A stretch of DNA of 61,316 bases, from positions 1 through 61,316 of the forward strand of contig JAGGRA010000060.1 in NCBI GenBank assembly GCA_018613035.1, written 5' to 3'. Every line of letters starts with the position of its first letter. Position 1 is the stretch's first letter. This DNA comes from Pseudomonas sp. ISL-84. Lineage in GTDB: Bacteria > Bacillota > Bacilli > Bacillales > Cytobacillaceae. The translations under genes were made by a program, and so were the position numbers. Of the stretch, positions 1 through 8,973 are shown piece by piece. The notes below the pieces were generated by a model. The model was not told where the DNA came from. It saw only the letters and a list, made by a program, of their open reading frames with translations, and did not search any database.

Positions 1-105
1 ACCCCCTCTCCTCCCGCAGGAGTCAAGTGCCCTCCGCTCCAATCAACTCAGTAATTAAAACTAGTTTGTAAGCAACAAACTTTGCGAAGACAGCCTTTTA
101 TTTAA
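1..105 (-). repeat. Dispersed palindromic repeat, partial copy cut by the window edge
   Basis: Read on the minus strand, 1-47 begins GTTGATTGGAGCGG, like the copies at 21021, 49783 and 59038. The flank at 71-105 carries GCAACAAACTTTGCGAA and then CAGCCTTTT. Almost the same tail follows the copy at 59038-59163 at the same distance (about 24 nt), so the tail belongs to the element. The inverted repeat at 63-81 is part of this tail. Confidence 0.7.
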
Positions 106-111
106 ATTTAG

Positions 112-516
<405 letters not shown>

Positions 517-570
517 ATTGATAAAAAAAGACTCAAAGCTAACGTTTAGGGTCTTAGATATTTTATATTC

Positions 571-720
571 CTATAATTTTATTGAAACATATTTTACTTC
601 CAAAAATTCATCAAGTCCATGGTGTCCACCCTTGCGGCCCAGTCCGCTTTCCTTTAATCCGCCAAAAGGCGCTTGTGCTGCGGACAGAAAACCGTCATTG
701 ATGCCAACTATTCCAAATTT
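571..720 (-). pseudogene. C-terminal remnant of an aldehyde dehydrogenase
   Basis: The minus strand translates, ending at the stop 573-571, to about 49 residues that match the extreme C terminus of succinate-semialdehyde-type ALDHs. It contains [20 protein letters not shown], then [19 protein letters not shown]. Upstream (720-840) no reading frame continues the ALDH fold and stops are frequent, so the rest of the gene has been deleted or has decayed. The 463-bp gap between the VOC gene and the sigma54 activator is therefore partly gene debris. A plus-strand open frame across it is not a gene. Confidence 0.7.
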
Positions 721-927
721 AAGCTTTCCCTATGACTTTAACCATCTGATCAAATGGGTCTTGATCAATGGATCTAAAAATGCTCTCATTTGTAATAATG
801 CAAGTCTTGTGCCAAAGTTTTCGCTGACTTAATATTTTGTGTTTGATATAATAAGGATAGCAATGATTCGACAGAATATAAAATTATTTTAAATAAATCT
901 GAATTTACTTTTTTAATATATTTACGT

Positions 928-965
928 TGCGTTTTTGCAACAGAACTTTCGTTTTCGCAACAGAA
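928..965 (+). promoter_or_regulatory. Tandem repeat, candidate activator/autoregulatory site
   Basis: CGTTTTTGCAACAGAA (930-945) and CGTTTTCGCAACAGAA (950-965) are 16-mers with one mismatch, 20 bp apart (about two helical turns). The first also forms an inverted repeat, GTTGC-N6-GCAAC. They end at the ribosome site of the activator gene at 980, which suggests autoregulation. The protein bound is inferred. Confidence 0.45.
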
Positions 966-979
966 AGGAGCTTTAATAA

Positions 980-2374
980 GTGATGATCGAGACTGAACAG
1001 ATTAAACATCATAATAATTTTGAAGACTGTCTTGAACTAGAAGCAGCAATTCATGCATGTCAAGAAGGAATTTATATTTGTGATGCAGACCTGAGATGTG
1101 TCAGGTTAAATTCTGCCTATACAAGAATTACTGGACTTACTGGAGATGAGTTAATCGGCAAGACAAGTATTGAACTAGAAAAGAACGGAACAATTTCTAA
1201 GGCTGTAGCTGTGATTGTGAAGAGAGATAGAAAGGTAGTTTCATTAATTCAGAAATTCAGAAGCGGAAAAAACGTTTTAGTTACAGGTACACCTGTATAT
1301 AAAGACAGGAAGCTTTTTAGAATTGTCATCACAGCAAGAGACTTATCTGAGTTAAACCAGCTCGAAAATCAATTAAATGATGCCCAGGAAAGATCTGAAA
1401 GGTATCTAAGGGAGCTCAGCTTATATAAAGAACATATTAAAAGTGAAAAAATTGTTGCAAATAGCCCGCAAATGAAACAGATACTTAATTTAATACCTAA
1501 GGTTTCCAAAGCGGATTCTCCTGTTTTATTGCTGGGGGAATCTGGTACAGGGAAAGAGGTTTTGGCAAGGCTTATTCATGAGACAAGCAGTGGGGGAGAC
1601 AGCCCTTTTATTAAGGTAAACTGCGGGGCAATTCCGGGTGATTTATTAGAATCCGAACTTTTTGGCTATGTGAAAGGGGCTTTTACAGGAGCAAGTGAAA
1701 AAGGCAAGCCCGGACTTATTGAGATTGCGGAAAACGGAAGCTTATTTCTGGATGAAGTAGGTGAGCTGCCCTTAAAGCTGCAGGTAAAATTATTAAGGGT
1801 CCTGCAGGATTTCGAAGTAACGCGGCTTGGAAGTACAAAATCCAAGAAGGTAAGTTTCCGCCTCATATGTGCCACAAACCGTCCATTAAAAGAAATGATG
1901 GAAAGGGGGGAGTTCAGGGAGGATTTATTCTACCGAATAAACGTTCTTCCTGTAACTATTCCACCATTGCGGGAAAGAAAAGAGGATATTATCCCTTTTA
2001 TCTTAAAAACAACCGAAAAACTATCCTCCAGATATGGAACACTCAAAACAATATCTCCAGATGTATTAAAAATATTTGAAAGTTATCATTGGCCAGGGAA
2101 TATTCGCGAACTGGAAAATGTGATCGAACGAATTTTTATCATGACAGATGAAAACTCCATTACAGTTAAGGATCTCCCGTCAAATATAGCTGCAGATAAA
2201 GTCAGTAAAGACACTTATACCTTAAAAGAAAAAATGCAAATCATTGAGCGGGATATAATAGAAGACATGTTAAAACAATGCTCCAGTCTAAGAGAAGCTG
2301 CCAAAAAACTTGGGGTTGATGCATCTACATTGACAAGAAAATGCCAGAAGTATGGGATTTTCGTACATAATTAA
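980..2374 (+). CDS. PAS-domain sigma54-dependent transcriptional activator
   Basis: This 464-residue bacterial enhancer-binding protein has an N-terminal PAS sensor (about 15-120), a short coiled linker, an AAA+ sigma54-interaction domain (about 155-395) and a Fis-type helix-turn-helix (about 430-460). Visible motifs are Walker A GESGTGKE (186-193), GAFTGA (233-238) and Walker B LFLDEV (255-260). It should therefore contact sigma54 and hydrolyse ATP. The start is GTG 980 or ATG 983; AAAGGAG at 964-970 fits both. A U-tailed hairpin follows, so it is probably monocistronic. Its target is unclear: I found no -24/-12 promoter upstream of the VOC or TRAP genes beside it. Confidence 0.93.
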   Translation: MMIETEQIKHHNNFEDCLELEAAIHACQEGIYICDADLRCVRLNSAYTRITGLTGDELIGKTSIELEKNGTISKAVAVIVKRDRKVVSLIQKFRSGKNVLVTGTPVYKDRKLFRIVITARDLSELNQLENQLNDAQERSERYLRELSLYKEHIKSEKIVANSPQMKQILNLIPKVSKADSPVLLLGESGTGKEVLARLIHETSSGGDSPFIKVNCGAIPGDLLESELFGYVKGAFTGASEKGKPGLIEIAENGSLFLDEVGELPLKLQVKLLRVLQDFEVTRLGSTKSKKVSFRLICATNRPLKEMMERGEFREDLFYRINVLPVTIPPLRERKEDIIPFILKTTEKLSSRYGTLKTISPDVLKIFESYHWPGNIRELENVIERIFIMTDENSITVKDLPSNIAADKVSKDTYTLKEKMQIIERDIIEDMLKQCSSLREAAKKLGVDASTLTRKCQKYGIFVHN

Positions 2375-2387
2375 AAGAACTTGGGAT

Positions 2388-2416
2388 CGAATAAATCTTT
2401 TATTCGGTCTTTTTAT
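2388..2416 (+). terminator. Rho-independent terminator after the activator gene
   Basis: An AT-rich stem, CGAATAAA paired with TTTATTCG, lies just downstream of the stop codon and is followed by a T-rich run. The stem is weak, so confidence is moderate. Confidence 0.55.
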
Positions 2417-2488
2417 TTGTTTTCTCTTAATATCTTAAAAACCGATAACACTATAGGCATTATGAATACAATAAATATATTTGTAATA

Positions 2489-2551
2489 TTTACAATATTT
2501 AAAATATATGATAGTATCAGTCTTAAATTAAATATTGTCGACAATATATTT
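2489..2551 (+). promoter_or_regulatory. SigmaA promoter and GntR-type operator of the TRAP-TAXI operon
   Basis: A -35 TTTACA (2489-2494) and a -10 TAGTAT (2512-2517) are 17 bp apart. About 16 bp further down lies the perfect palindrome ATTGTCGACAAT (2534-2545) inside ATTGTCGACAATATATTT (2534-2551). The identical 18 bp recurs at 7808-7825. TTGTCGACAA fits the TNGTnnACNA pattern recognised by FadR-type (FCD) GntR regulators, and such a regulator is encoded at 9375. A site downstream of the -10 would act as a block to transcription. Confidence 0.65.
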
Positions 2552-2767
2552 ATCCGCCTATTTTCTTCAGTTATCTTCACTCTCATATTCTATTTTGTAA
2601 TTCAGATTCTAAATGATTTTCTTCTGAATGAATTTGTAAACGCTTTAAAATTTTATTTTTTGGCCTTAAGGAGAATGACTTAGAAAAATAGACATCATTC
2701 TCATGAACAGAGAGGAGGAATGTGAAACTTTTTTATTAAGTATTTAGACTAAGGAGGGACATAGTTT

Positions 2768-3778
2768 ATGAAATTTTTTAAAAGCATCATAGTGATATTT
2801 TTTCTGGGATTTCTAGTTGCATGTTCTGCAAATGTTGATGGAGAAAATAGCAATGGAAAGGGCGAAATTATTAGCTTATTTGCTACAGATAGTTCGTCAT
2901 CCTATTATGGCTACAATGTAGGTATTGCAAATGCAATAAGTACATTAAATCCGGAAATTCAAGTATCAGTAGTTGAAACTGGCGGATCAAGTGATAATAT
3001 GCAGCGATTGAGTAAAGGCGAAGGAAAGATGGCATTGGGGACTTCTCCAAGTGACTATCAAACTTATTTCGGTGAAGGGGATTTTAAGGATATAAAAAAT
3101 GAAAATATCCGGGCTTTGTGGTATTTTGTCCCATCACCATTTAACTTTATTGTCTCAGATTCAGCTAACGTGAATAGCTTTGAGGACTTAAATGGTAAAG
3201 ACTTTTCTTTTGGCGGTTCAGGAACCTCCACTGAAAAAGTGACGACTGCTGTTTTTGAAACAATTGGTATTCAGCCAAAATCTTATGCTGGCAGTATGTC
3301 AGATGCACAGGCTGCTTTTGCCGACCGTAGAATTGTAGGCTTAACAAAGACAGGAACTCCTCCTGATTCATATGTTCAAAAGACAGCAGCAGAGCAAAAA
3401 ATTAAATTGCTTGGTTTAACGGAAGATCAAATCAAAAGCATAACAGAGAAACTTCCTTATATAGGAACAAATACGATCCCGGCAGGCTCCTATGAAGGAG
3501 TTGATGAGGATATTAGTACAGTACAATTCACGATGAGTATTCTTCTGGATAGCTCTGTTTCCCAAGAAACTGGATATAAAATGTGGAAAGCTATGTGGTC
3601 TGAAGAAGGGAAGAAAATATGGCTGAATTCATTTTCTGCAGCTGCTGATGTTGATATACCAGAACTTACGCTTGGTTCAGCCATTCCTCTCCATGCAGGA
3701 GCTGTCCAATTTTTAAAGGAAAATGGTTATGAAGTTCCAGATGAGATAATTCCGCCAGAATATAAAGAAGTTAACTAA
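2768..3778 (+). CDS. TAXI family TRAP transporter substrate-binding lipoprotein
   Basis: This 336-residue extracytoplasmic solute receptor has a lipoprotein signal with lipobox LVAC (Cys19) and the TAXI-type fold: an early ATDSSSSYYGYN segment and a central FEDLNGKDFSFGGSGTSTEK region. It captures an organic acid outside the membrane and delivers it to the fused permease encoded next. The ATG follows AAGGAGGGA at 2751-2759. A strong hairpin (3797-3832) separates it from the permease gene, probably allowing more receptor than permease to be made. TAXI receptors often carry dicarboxylates or glutamate-like acids; the ligand here is unknown. Confidence 0.92.
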   Translation: MKFFKSIIVIFFLGFLVACSANVDGENSNGKGEIISLFATDSSSSYYGYNVGIANAISTLNPEIQVSVVETGGSSDNMQRLSKGEGKMALGTSPSDYQTYFGEGDFKDIKNENIRALWYFVPSPFNFIVSDSANVNSFEDLNGKDFSFGGSGTSTEKVTTAVFETIGIQPKSYAGSMSDAQAAFADRRIVGLTKTGTPPDSYVQKTAAEQKIKLLGLTEDQIKSITEKLPYIGTNTIPAGSYEGVDEDISTVQFTMSILLDSSVSQETGYKMWKAMWSEEGKKIWLNSFSAAADVDIPELTLGSAIPLHAGAVQFLKENGYEVPDEIIPPEYKEVN

Positions 3779-3796
3779 TAACCTAATAGTCCCCTT

Positions 3797-3832
3797 CTTC
3801 CCTTGCAGAAAAGTGGTTTTCTGCAAGGGAAG
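3797..3832 (+). other. Intercistronic hairpin between TAXI receptor and permease
   Basis: This is a perfect 16-bp stem, CTTCCCTTGCAGAAAA with its complement, and a GTGG loop. No T-run follows, so it is more likely an mRNA stability or processing element for the upstream receptor transcript than a full terminator. Confidence 0.7.
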
Positions 3833-3854
3833 TCATTAAGAAAGGAGGTTTACT

Positions 3855-5822
3855 ATGTCAAAAATATTAAACCAATTAGAGGAATTATTTACTGAAGATG
3901 AATCCGAGATAAAAAAGAATAGCCGTAATCTTTCAAAAAAATATCTCGTGTTTGTCGGCGCAGTAGGATTAATATGGGCTCTTTTCCATATCTATACGAT
4001 GGGATTTGGGACTTTACCGGGCATTATTCAGCGATCTCTCCATTTAATAGGTGCGACGATTATCTGTTTTCTTATTTTTTCAGGTTCCACTAAGTTTAAA
4101 AACAATAAATGGCTTTTGAGGCTTGATCTCTTATTCATTCTATTAGCTTGTATTGTTACTGTATATGTTATTTCCATTTATCCAAGAATAATTGAACAGC
4201 ATGGGGTTTATAACACTACAGATATTATTATGGCCACAATTCTGTTAATGATTGTTCTTGAAGGTGCCAGAAGAGTCCTAGGCTGGTTTATTCCTTTTTT
4301 AGTCATCTGCGGGATTACATACGCTGTCCTTGGCCCCTATTTTCCTGGAATATGGAGACATGCGGGGATTGGTTATGAAAGGCTAATGCAAACCTTTTTA
4401 TTGGGAACACAGGGAATATGGGGACAATTAATGTCTATTTCAGCAAATATCTTGGTGATTTTCGTTTTGTATGGATCTTTAATTCTTAGTTTGGGCCTGG
4501 GAAATACTATTTTTGATTTAGGTTCTAAGTTAACAGGCAAGTGGCGAGGCGGCGCTGCCCAGCTTGCGACAGTTACAAGTGCATTATTTGGTTCCGTTAA
4601 CGGAAGTACTGTTGCAAATGTAGCTACAACAGGCAATTTTACTATTCCTCTCATGAAAAGGCTTGGCTACAACAAAAACTTTGCAGGGGCAGTTGAATCA
4701 GTCGCATCATCCGGCGGGCAAATCATGCCTCCTGTTATGGGTGCCAGCGCTTTTCTTATGGCAGAATTACTGGCTCTTAATTACGTGGACGTTATGATTG
4801 CAGCATTAATACCAGCTTTATTATTTTTTGTATCTATTATGATATCAATCTATTTTTATGCTCGGGCAAATCATTTAACTGGTCTATCTGATGAAGAGAT
4901 TCCGACTTGGAAACAGGCGTTTAATTGGAGAACATTTATACCTTTATTTGTTCCATTGATATTGTTAGTAGCTTTGTTATTTTCGGGATACACGGCAGGA
5001 AAAGCTGGATATACGATGTATATTGGTACGATCGTTTTATATTTTTTATGCAATGTAAGATCGAAAAAGGAATTTAAAGAAGCGATTACAAGGATTATTT
5101 CTGGATTGGATAGCGGAGCAAAAAGTATGGTGACCATTGTCATGCTAATAGCGGCTGCGCAGACTTTAGTAACAACCATTAATACAAGCGGACTGGGAGT
5201 GAAGTTTTCTTTAGTGACCATGTCCTTCAGTCAAGGAAATCTCTTTTTGGCTTTAATTTTGGCAATGGTTATTACGATCATTTTAGGAATGGGAGCTCCT
5301 ACTCCGGCAGCCTATGTACTATCAGCTTCTGTTATCGGATCTGCATTGATAAACCTGGGTATTGAGGGTATTGCTGCACATATGTTTTTACTTTATTTTG
5401 CTGTATTATCTGCCATTACGCCTCCGGTATGTGCAGCGATATACGTTGCTTGCGGAATATCTAAAGGAGATTGGGTGAAAACAGCAATATATAGCCTGAA
5501 AATCGGTTTAACGGCTTTCATCATACCGTTTATGTTTGTTCTTGATCCGGTTCTTTTAATGAAAGGGGAACCGATCGACATTATTTTAAGTGTTGCTACA
5601 GCCCTTGCTGGTGTTGTTATTTTAGCGGTAGGCACAATGGGGATTTTGATAAATAAAGCTAACATAGCTGAAAGATTAATAGCGTTTGCAGCGGCCATAT
5701 TATTGCTATTCCCAGGTCACATTACAGATGTAATTGGTATTAGTCTTTTCGTGATCATGTGTCTTATACATTGGAAAGGTACTCGTTCTTCACGGAAAAG
5801 TGAGCATGCACTAAGCAAATAA
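3855..5822 (+). CDS. TRAP transporter fused permease (DctQM-type, TAXI system)
   Basis: This 655-residue polytopic membrane protein fuses the small (Q) and large (M) TRAP permease subunits, as is usual in TAXI systems. About four N-terminal membrane helices are followed by the DctM repeat region. The typical segments GSVNGSTVANVATTGNFTIP and ASSGGQIMPPVMGASAFLMA, and later GMGAPTPAAYVLSA, are visible. It should import the receptor-bound acid by Na+ or H+ symport. The start is the ATG after AAAGGAGG. The downstream RraA, Ldh and amidohydrolase genes probably metabolise the imported substrate. Confidence 0.94.
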   Translation: MSKILNQLEELFTEDESEIKKNSRNLSKKYLVFVGAVGLIWALFHIYTMGFGTLPGIIQRSLHLIGATIICFLIFSGSTKFKNNKWLLRLDLLFILLACIVTVYVISIYPRIIEQHGVYNTTDIIMATILLMIVLEGARRVLGWFIPFLVICGITYAVLGPYFPGIWRHAGIGYERLMQTFLLGTQGIWGQLMSISANILVIFVLYGSLILSLGLGNTIFDLGSKLTGKWRGGAAQLATVTSALFGSVNGSTVANVATTGNFTIPLMKRLGYNKNFAGAVESVASSGGQIMPPVMGASAFLMAELLALNYVDVMIAALIPALLFFVSIMISIYFYARANHLTGLSDEEIPTWKQAFNWRTFIPLFVPLILLVALLFSGYTAGKAGYTMYIGTIVLYFLCNVRSKKEFKEAITRIISGLDSGAKSMVTIVMLIAAAQTLVTTINTSGLGVKFSLVTMSFSQGNLFLALILAMVITIILGMGAPTPAAYVLSASVIGSALINLGIEGIAAHMFLLYFAVLSAITPPVCAAIYVACGISKGDWVKTAIYSLKIGLTAFIIPFMFVLDPVLLMKGEPIDIILSVATALAGVVILAVGTMGILINKANIAERLIAFAAAILLLFPGHITDVIGISLFVIMCLIHWKGTRSSRKSEHALSK

Positions 5823-5848
5823 AAGGTAAAAAAGGAGGAAAAATCTCA

Positions 5849-6559
5849 ATGACCAATTTCGGCAAAATTTACTCTCAAATAGAACGGGCAAATCCTAGCC
5901 TCATAGCACAGTTTAAAGAACTGGGTGTTTCCACAATATACGAGTCAATGGCTGAAGAAACACTAATGGATCCTTCCATTGCACCTATCTGCAGAGGGCA
6001 GATCATTGCTGGATCGGCTGTTACTGCTATAAATACACCCGGAGATAACCTTTCCATGCACCTAGGACTATCTCTTACTCAACCGGGAGATATTTTAGTT
6101 ACTTCATTCCTCGGAACTCATTCATATAATGCCCTTTGGGGAGAAATGGCGACACTTTCAGGTATTGGCAGAAAAATCTCGGGTGTAATAGCTGACGGTG
6201 CTGTAAGAGACGTGAAAGCCATACTTGATAACCAATTTCCCGTTTGGGCAAAATCAATTTCCTCCAAAACCAGCAGTGTTGAAAAAATTGGGGGAATAAA
6301 TGTACCGGCGGTTTGTGGAGGAGTTTTGGTCAACCCAGGCGACATCATAGTTGCAGATGATGATGGAGTTGTCGTGGTACCTCTTGAACAAGCTGAAGAA
6401 GTTTTACAGAAAGCCCAAAGAAGAGCTGAACGAGAGAAAGAAATAAAAGAGCTCCTGCTTCAAGGCAAAACGCCATATGAAATTTTTAATATGGGTATTG
6501 CACTTGAAAAAAGCGGAATCCCGATTATTAATGAAAAATATCATTCTATTAGGATTTAG
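5849..6559 (+). CDS. RraA-like aldolase/decarboxylase (HMG/CHA aldolase family)
   Basis: This 236-residue protein has the RraA/DlpA fold. Arg120-Asp121 in DGAVRD matches the Arg-Asp pair of class II 4-hydroxy-4-methyl-2-oxoglutarate/4-carboxy-4-hydroxy-2-oxoadipate aldolases, and GDIIVADDDGVVVVP is the usual C-terminal strand-loop. The family also contains oxaloacetate decarboxylases and the RNase E inhibitor RraA. A catabolic role is favoured by its place 26 bp after a TRAP permease and before an Ldh_2 oxidoreductase. A pyruvate-releasing retro-aldol step on a branched hydroxy-diacid is the best guess; the substrate is not established. Confidence 0.85.
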   Translation: MTNFGKIYSQIERANPSLIAQFKELGVSTIYESMAEETLMDPSIAPICRGQIIAGSAVTAINTPGDNLSMHLGLSLTQPGDILVTSFLGTHSYNALWGEMATLSGIGRKISGVIADGAVRDVKAILDNQFPVWAKSISSKTSSVEKIGGINVPAVCGGVLVNPGDIIVADDDGVVVVPLEQAEEVLQKAQRRAEREKEIKELLLQGKTPYEIFNMGIALEKSGIPIINEKYHSIRI

Positions 6560-6589
6560 AGTGAGCCCAGATTAAAAAGGGGGAATACA

Positions 6590-7666
6590 ATGATTACTGT
6601 ATGTGCAGAAGCGCTCCGAAACTTTGCATATGACGCATTTATAAAAGTGGGGTTAAATAAAGCAAACGCATTGTTGGTTAGTGACGTTTTAGTGGATGCT
6701 GATTTAAGAGGGGTTCACTCTCACGGAGTTCAAAATTTGCCTCGGTGGGCAAGAGGCTTTTTAAAGGGGCACCTTGAGTTTGAAGTCACACATGAAGATA
6801 TAGATGAAGGACCAATTACAGTTATTGATGGGCAAGGGAGTTTGGGAGTTCTGGCTTCTGATATTGCAATGGACTGTGCGATCAAGCGTGCCAAAAAATA
6901 TGGGATAGGAATTGTAGGAGTAAAAAATAGCAGCCACTTTGGTCCTGCTGCCTATTATACAATGAAAGCGCTGCACCATCATCAAATTGGTTTTTGCACG
7001 ACAAATGGCCCTGCCGTTATGGCTCCTTGGGGTGGAAAGGATGCACTTCTAAGCAATAATCCATTTTCTTATGCTATCCCGGCCGGTGATGAACCTCCAG
7101 TTGTATTGGACATGGCTTGCAGTGTTTCTGCCAGAGGAAGAATCAGAATGATGGCGCGGGAAAATGAAACGTTGCCTGAAGGGTGGGCCATTACAAAAGA
7201 TGGAGAACCTACAACAGATCCGCGTGAAGCAGTCGAAGGAACTGTATTGCCATTTGGCGGATATAAAGGCTATGGCATAGCTGTTATTAACGAGATATTA
7301 TCTGCTGCATTAACCGGAGCACTTTTTTCTTTTGAAGTTGGAGGAATTTCTAAAGGGCCTGCTGAAAGTGAACTGCAAAACCATGAACAGGCTGCCTGGG
7401 GCTGCGGACATGTATTTGGAGCAATTGATATAAACAGGTTTGGAAATGGAGATGCCTTTCAGAATAGAGTTGCCTATTTAAGCCGAACCTTACGGGAATC
7501 CCCGAAAGCTAAAGGGCATGAAAGAATATTTTTGCCAGGGGAAATCGAATTTGAATTAAAGAAGAAAAGGGAAAAAGAAGGTATCCCATTGAAGCCATCT
7601 ACGGTTTCCCTAATTAATTCTTTTGCCCAAGATGAAATAAAAATAAATGCTATAGAATCATATTGA
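6590..7666 (+). CDS. Ldh_2 (malate/L-lactate/ureidoglycolate) family oxidoreductase
   Basis: This 358-residue member of the non-Rossmann NAD(P)-dependent Ldh_2 family has GVHSHGVQNLPRW near residue 45 (catalytic His region), NSSHFGPAAYY and LPFGGYKGYGIAVINEILSA. Relatives oxidise (S)-malate, lactate, sulfolactate or ureidoglycolate. It follows the aldolase gene after 30 bp with its own GGGGG-type ribosome site, so it should be co-transcribed. It probably oxidises the hydroxyl group of the imported acid or of a product. The exact substrate cannot be deduced. Confidence 0.88.
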   Translation: MITVCAEALRNFAYDAFIKVGLNKANALLVSDVLVDADLRGVHSHGVQNLPRWARGFLKGHLEFEVTHEDIDEGPITVIDGQGSLGVLASDIAMDCAIKRAKKYGIGIVGVKNSSHFGPAAYYTMKALHHHQIGFCTTNGPAVMAPWGGKDALLSNNPFSYAIPAGDEPPVVLDMACSVSARGRIRMMARENETLPEGWAITKDGEPTTDPREAVEGTVLPFGGYKGYGIAVINEILSAALTGALFSFEVGGISKGPAESELQNHEQAAWGCGHVFGAIDINRFGNGDAFQNRVAYLSRTLRESPKAKGHERIFLPGEIEFELKKKREKEGIPLKPSTVSLINSFAQDEIKINAIESY

Positions 7667-7762
7667 TAAAGGTAGTTAAAAGGTCATTCTTTTAAGCTAT
7701 ATAAATAGAAGAAACTACTCCATGATTAACCAAAACCACCAAGAACCGATTTATTAAACGGG

Positions 7763-7792
7763 ACCTTACTCAGTAATTTCGAGGAGTAAGGT
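7763..7792 (+). other. Hairpin after the Ldh-type gene
   Basis: ACCTTACTC (7763-7771) pairs perfectly with GAGTAAGGT (7784-7792) around a 12-nt loop. No T-run follows, so it is either a weak 3' end signal for the upstream operon or part of the control region for the next one. The rest of 7667-7858 holds only the operator at 7808. Confidence 0.45.
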
Positions 7793-7807
7793 TCATATAA
7801 ATAACAG

Positions 7808-7825
7808 ATTGTCGACAATATATTT
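7808..7825 (+). promoter_or_regulatory. Second copy of the GntR-type operator
   Basis: ATTGTCGACAATATATTT is an exact 18-bp repeat of 2534-2551, with the palindrome ATTGTCGACAAT at its core. It lies 34 bp before the amidohydrolase start. It is likely the binding site of the FCD-type GntR protein encoded at 9375, which would make that operon autoregulated. Confidence 0.65.
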
Positions 7826-7858
7826 TAGAGACGTCGTATTTATTTAGGAGGGAACAGC

Positions 7859-8938
7859 ATGGAAGCAAAAAAAATAAATAAAATTATCGATGCGGACGTA
7901 CATCCTTGGATTAACGGAGATATTAAAGGCTTGCTCCCATATTTAAGTAAATCAATGCAAAAAGTTTTCGATGGACGTTTGACATTACCTGACCACCCGC
8001 TTCGTCCGCCATTGGAAAAATCAACATCCATTAGACTCGATGCAAAACCGCCAGGTGGAGGTGCTGGTGGATCGGACCCAATCTTTATGAGTGAGGTTTT
8101 GCTGGACCGATACAATATTGAACATGCCATTCTAACATCCGTCCAAGCGGGAAAAATAGTTGTGTATCCCAACCCAACTGAAGCCACTGCTTTAGCAAGG
8201 GCATTTAATGATTATTTTCTAAATGAGTGGCTGACAGTAGACCCACGCTATAAGTTGGCGATGTGTATCGCCGTTCACGACCCTTTGAAAGCTGCAGAAG
8301 AAATTAGGCGTATAGGGCATGAAAAGGGTGTAGTTGCTGTCTTTATGCCATTGTTTAATATTTTGATGGGGAATAGCTATTATTATCCTATTTATGAAGC
8401 AGCAGAAGAGTTAGGATTACCTATACTTATTCATCCTACGGGTACTGAAGGCGGTTTTTCGACCAGTGTCGCTATGGCGGGTGGCGTGCCATCCAGCTAT
8501 ATTGAGAGGCACACAGATTTTCCGCAAGTTGCATATGGAAATTTGGTCAGTATGGTCTTTGAAGGAGTATTTGTTCGATTCCCCAAGCTCAAAATTTTAG
8601 CTGCAGAGTTTGGTTACAGTTGGGTTCCCTCTGTAATGTGGAGAATGGATCAAAACTGGCGTAATTTTAGAAAGGAAGTACCATGGCTGGAAAAAGAACC
8701 CAGCAAATATTTGTTAGACCATGTCCGCTTTACTTCTCAACCAGTAGAAGAACCTGAGAAAGGCAAATATCTTATGCAAATTTTCGAAATGATGCATGCC
8801 GAAAAAACATTGATTTTTAGTACGGACTATCCTCACTGGGATAATGATTTTCCTGACAACACTTTTACTACCCTGCCAGAGGCTGTAAAGCAGCGTATAT
8901 TCTATGATAATGCTGCTGAACTATTTAATTTTAACTAG
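7859..8938 (+). CDS. ACMSD-type amidohydrolase (metal-dependent hydrolase/decarboxylase)
   Basis: This 359-residue TIM-barrel amidohydrolase belongs to the ACMSD/LigJ-like branch. The visible metal-site elements are IDADVHP at the N terminus, LPILIHPTGTEGG mid-protein and FSTDYPHWDND near the C terminus. Family members decarboxylate or hydrate unsaturated acids and aromatic acids. It starts at the ATG after GGAGGGAA and is followed after 35 bp by a Rieske ferredoxin gene. Pairing with a Rieske protein and an RraA-type aldolase would suit degradation of an aromatic or a branched unsaturated acid, but the reaction is unproven. Confidence 0.87.
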   Translation: MEAKKINKIIDADVHPWINGDIKGLLPYLSKSMQKVFDGRLTLPDHPLRPPLEKSTSIRLDAKPPGGGAGGSDPIFMSEVLLDRYNIEHAILTSVQAGKIVVYPNPTEATALARAFNDYFLNEWLTVDPRYKLAMCIAVHDPLKAAEEIRRIGHEKGVVAVFMPLFNILMGNSYYYPIYEAAEELGLPILIHPTGTEGGFSTSVAMAGGVPSSYIERHTDFPQVAYGNLVSMVFEGVFVRFPKLKILAAEFGYSWVPSVMWRMDQNWRNFRKEVPWLEKEPSKYLLDHVRFTSQPVEEPEKGKYLMQIFEMMHAEKTLIFSTDYPHWDNDFPDNTFTTLPEAVKQRIFYDNAAELFNFN

Positions 8939-8973
8939 ATTAGAAATTAATAAATTACAGGGAGGTAAAAAGA

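Noticed and set aside
63..81. Inverted repeat AGTTTGT/ACAAACT before the VOC gene as an operator
   Set aside because: The same sequence pattern lies beside the repeat at 59038, so it is part of the repeat element.
2381..2683. Plus-strand open frame of 100 codons before the TAXI receptor gene
   Set aside because: It is very AT-rich, has no ribosome site, and covers the terminator, promoter and GntR-type operator.
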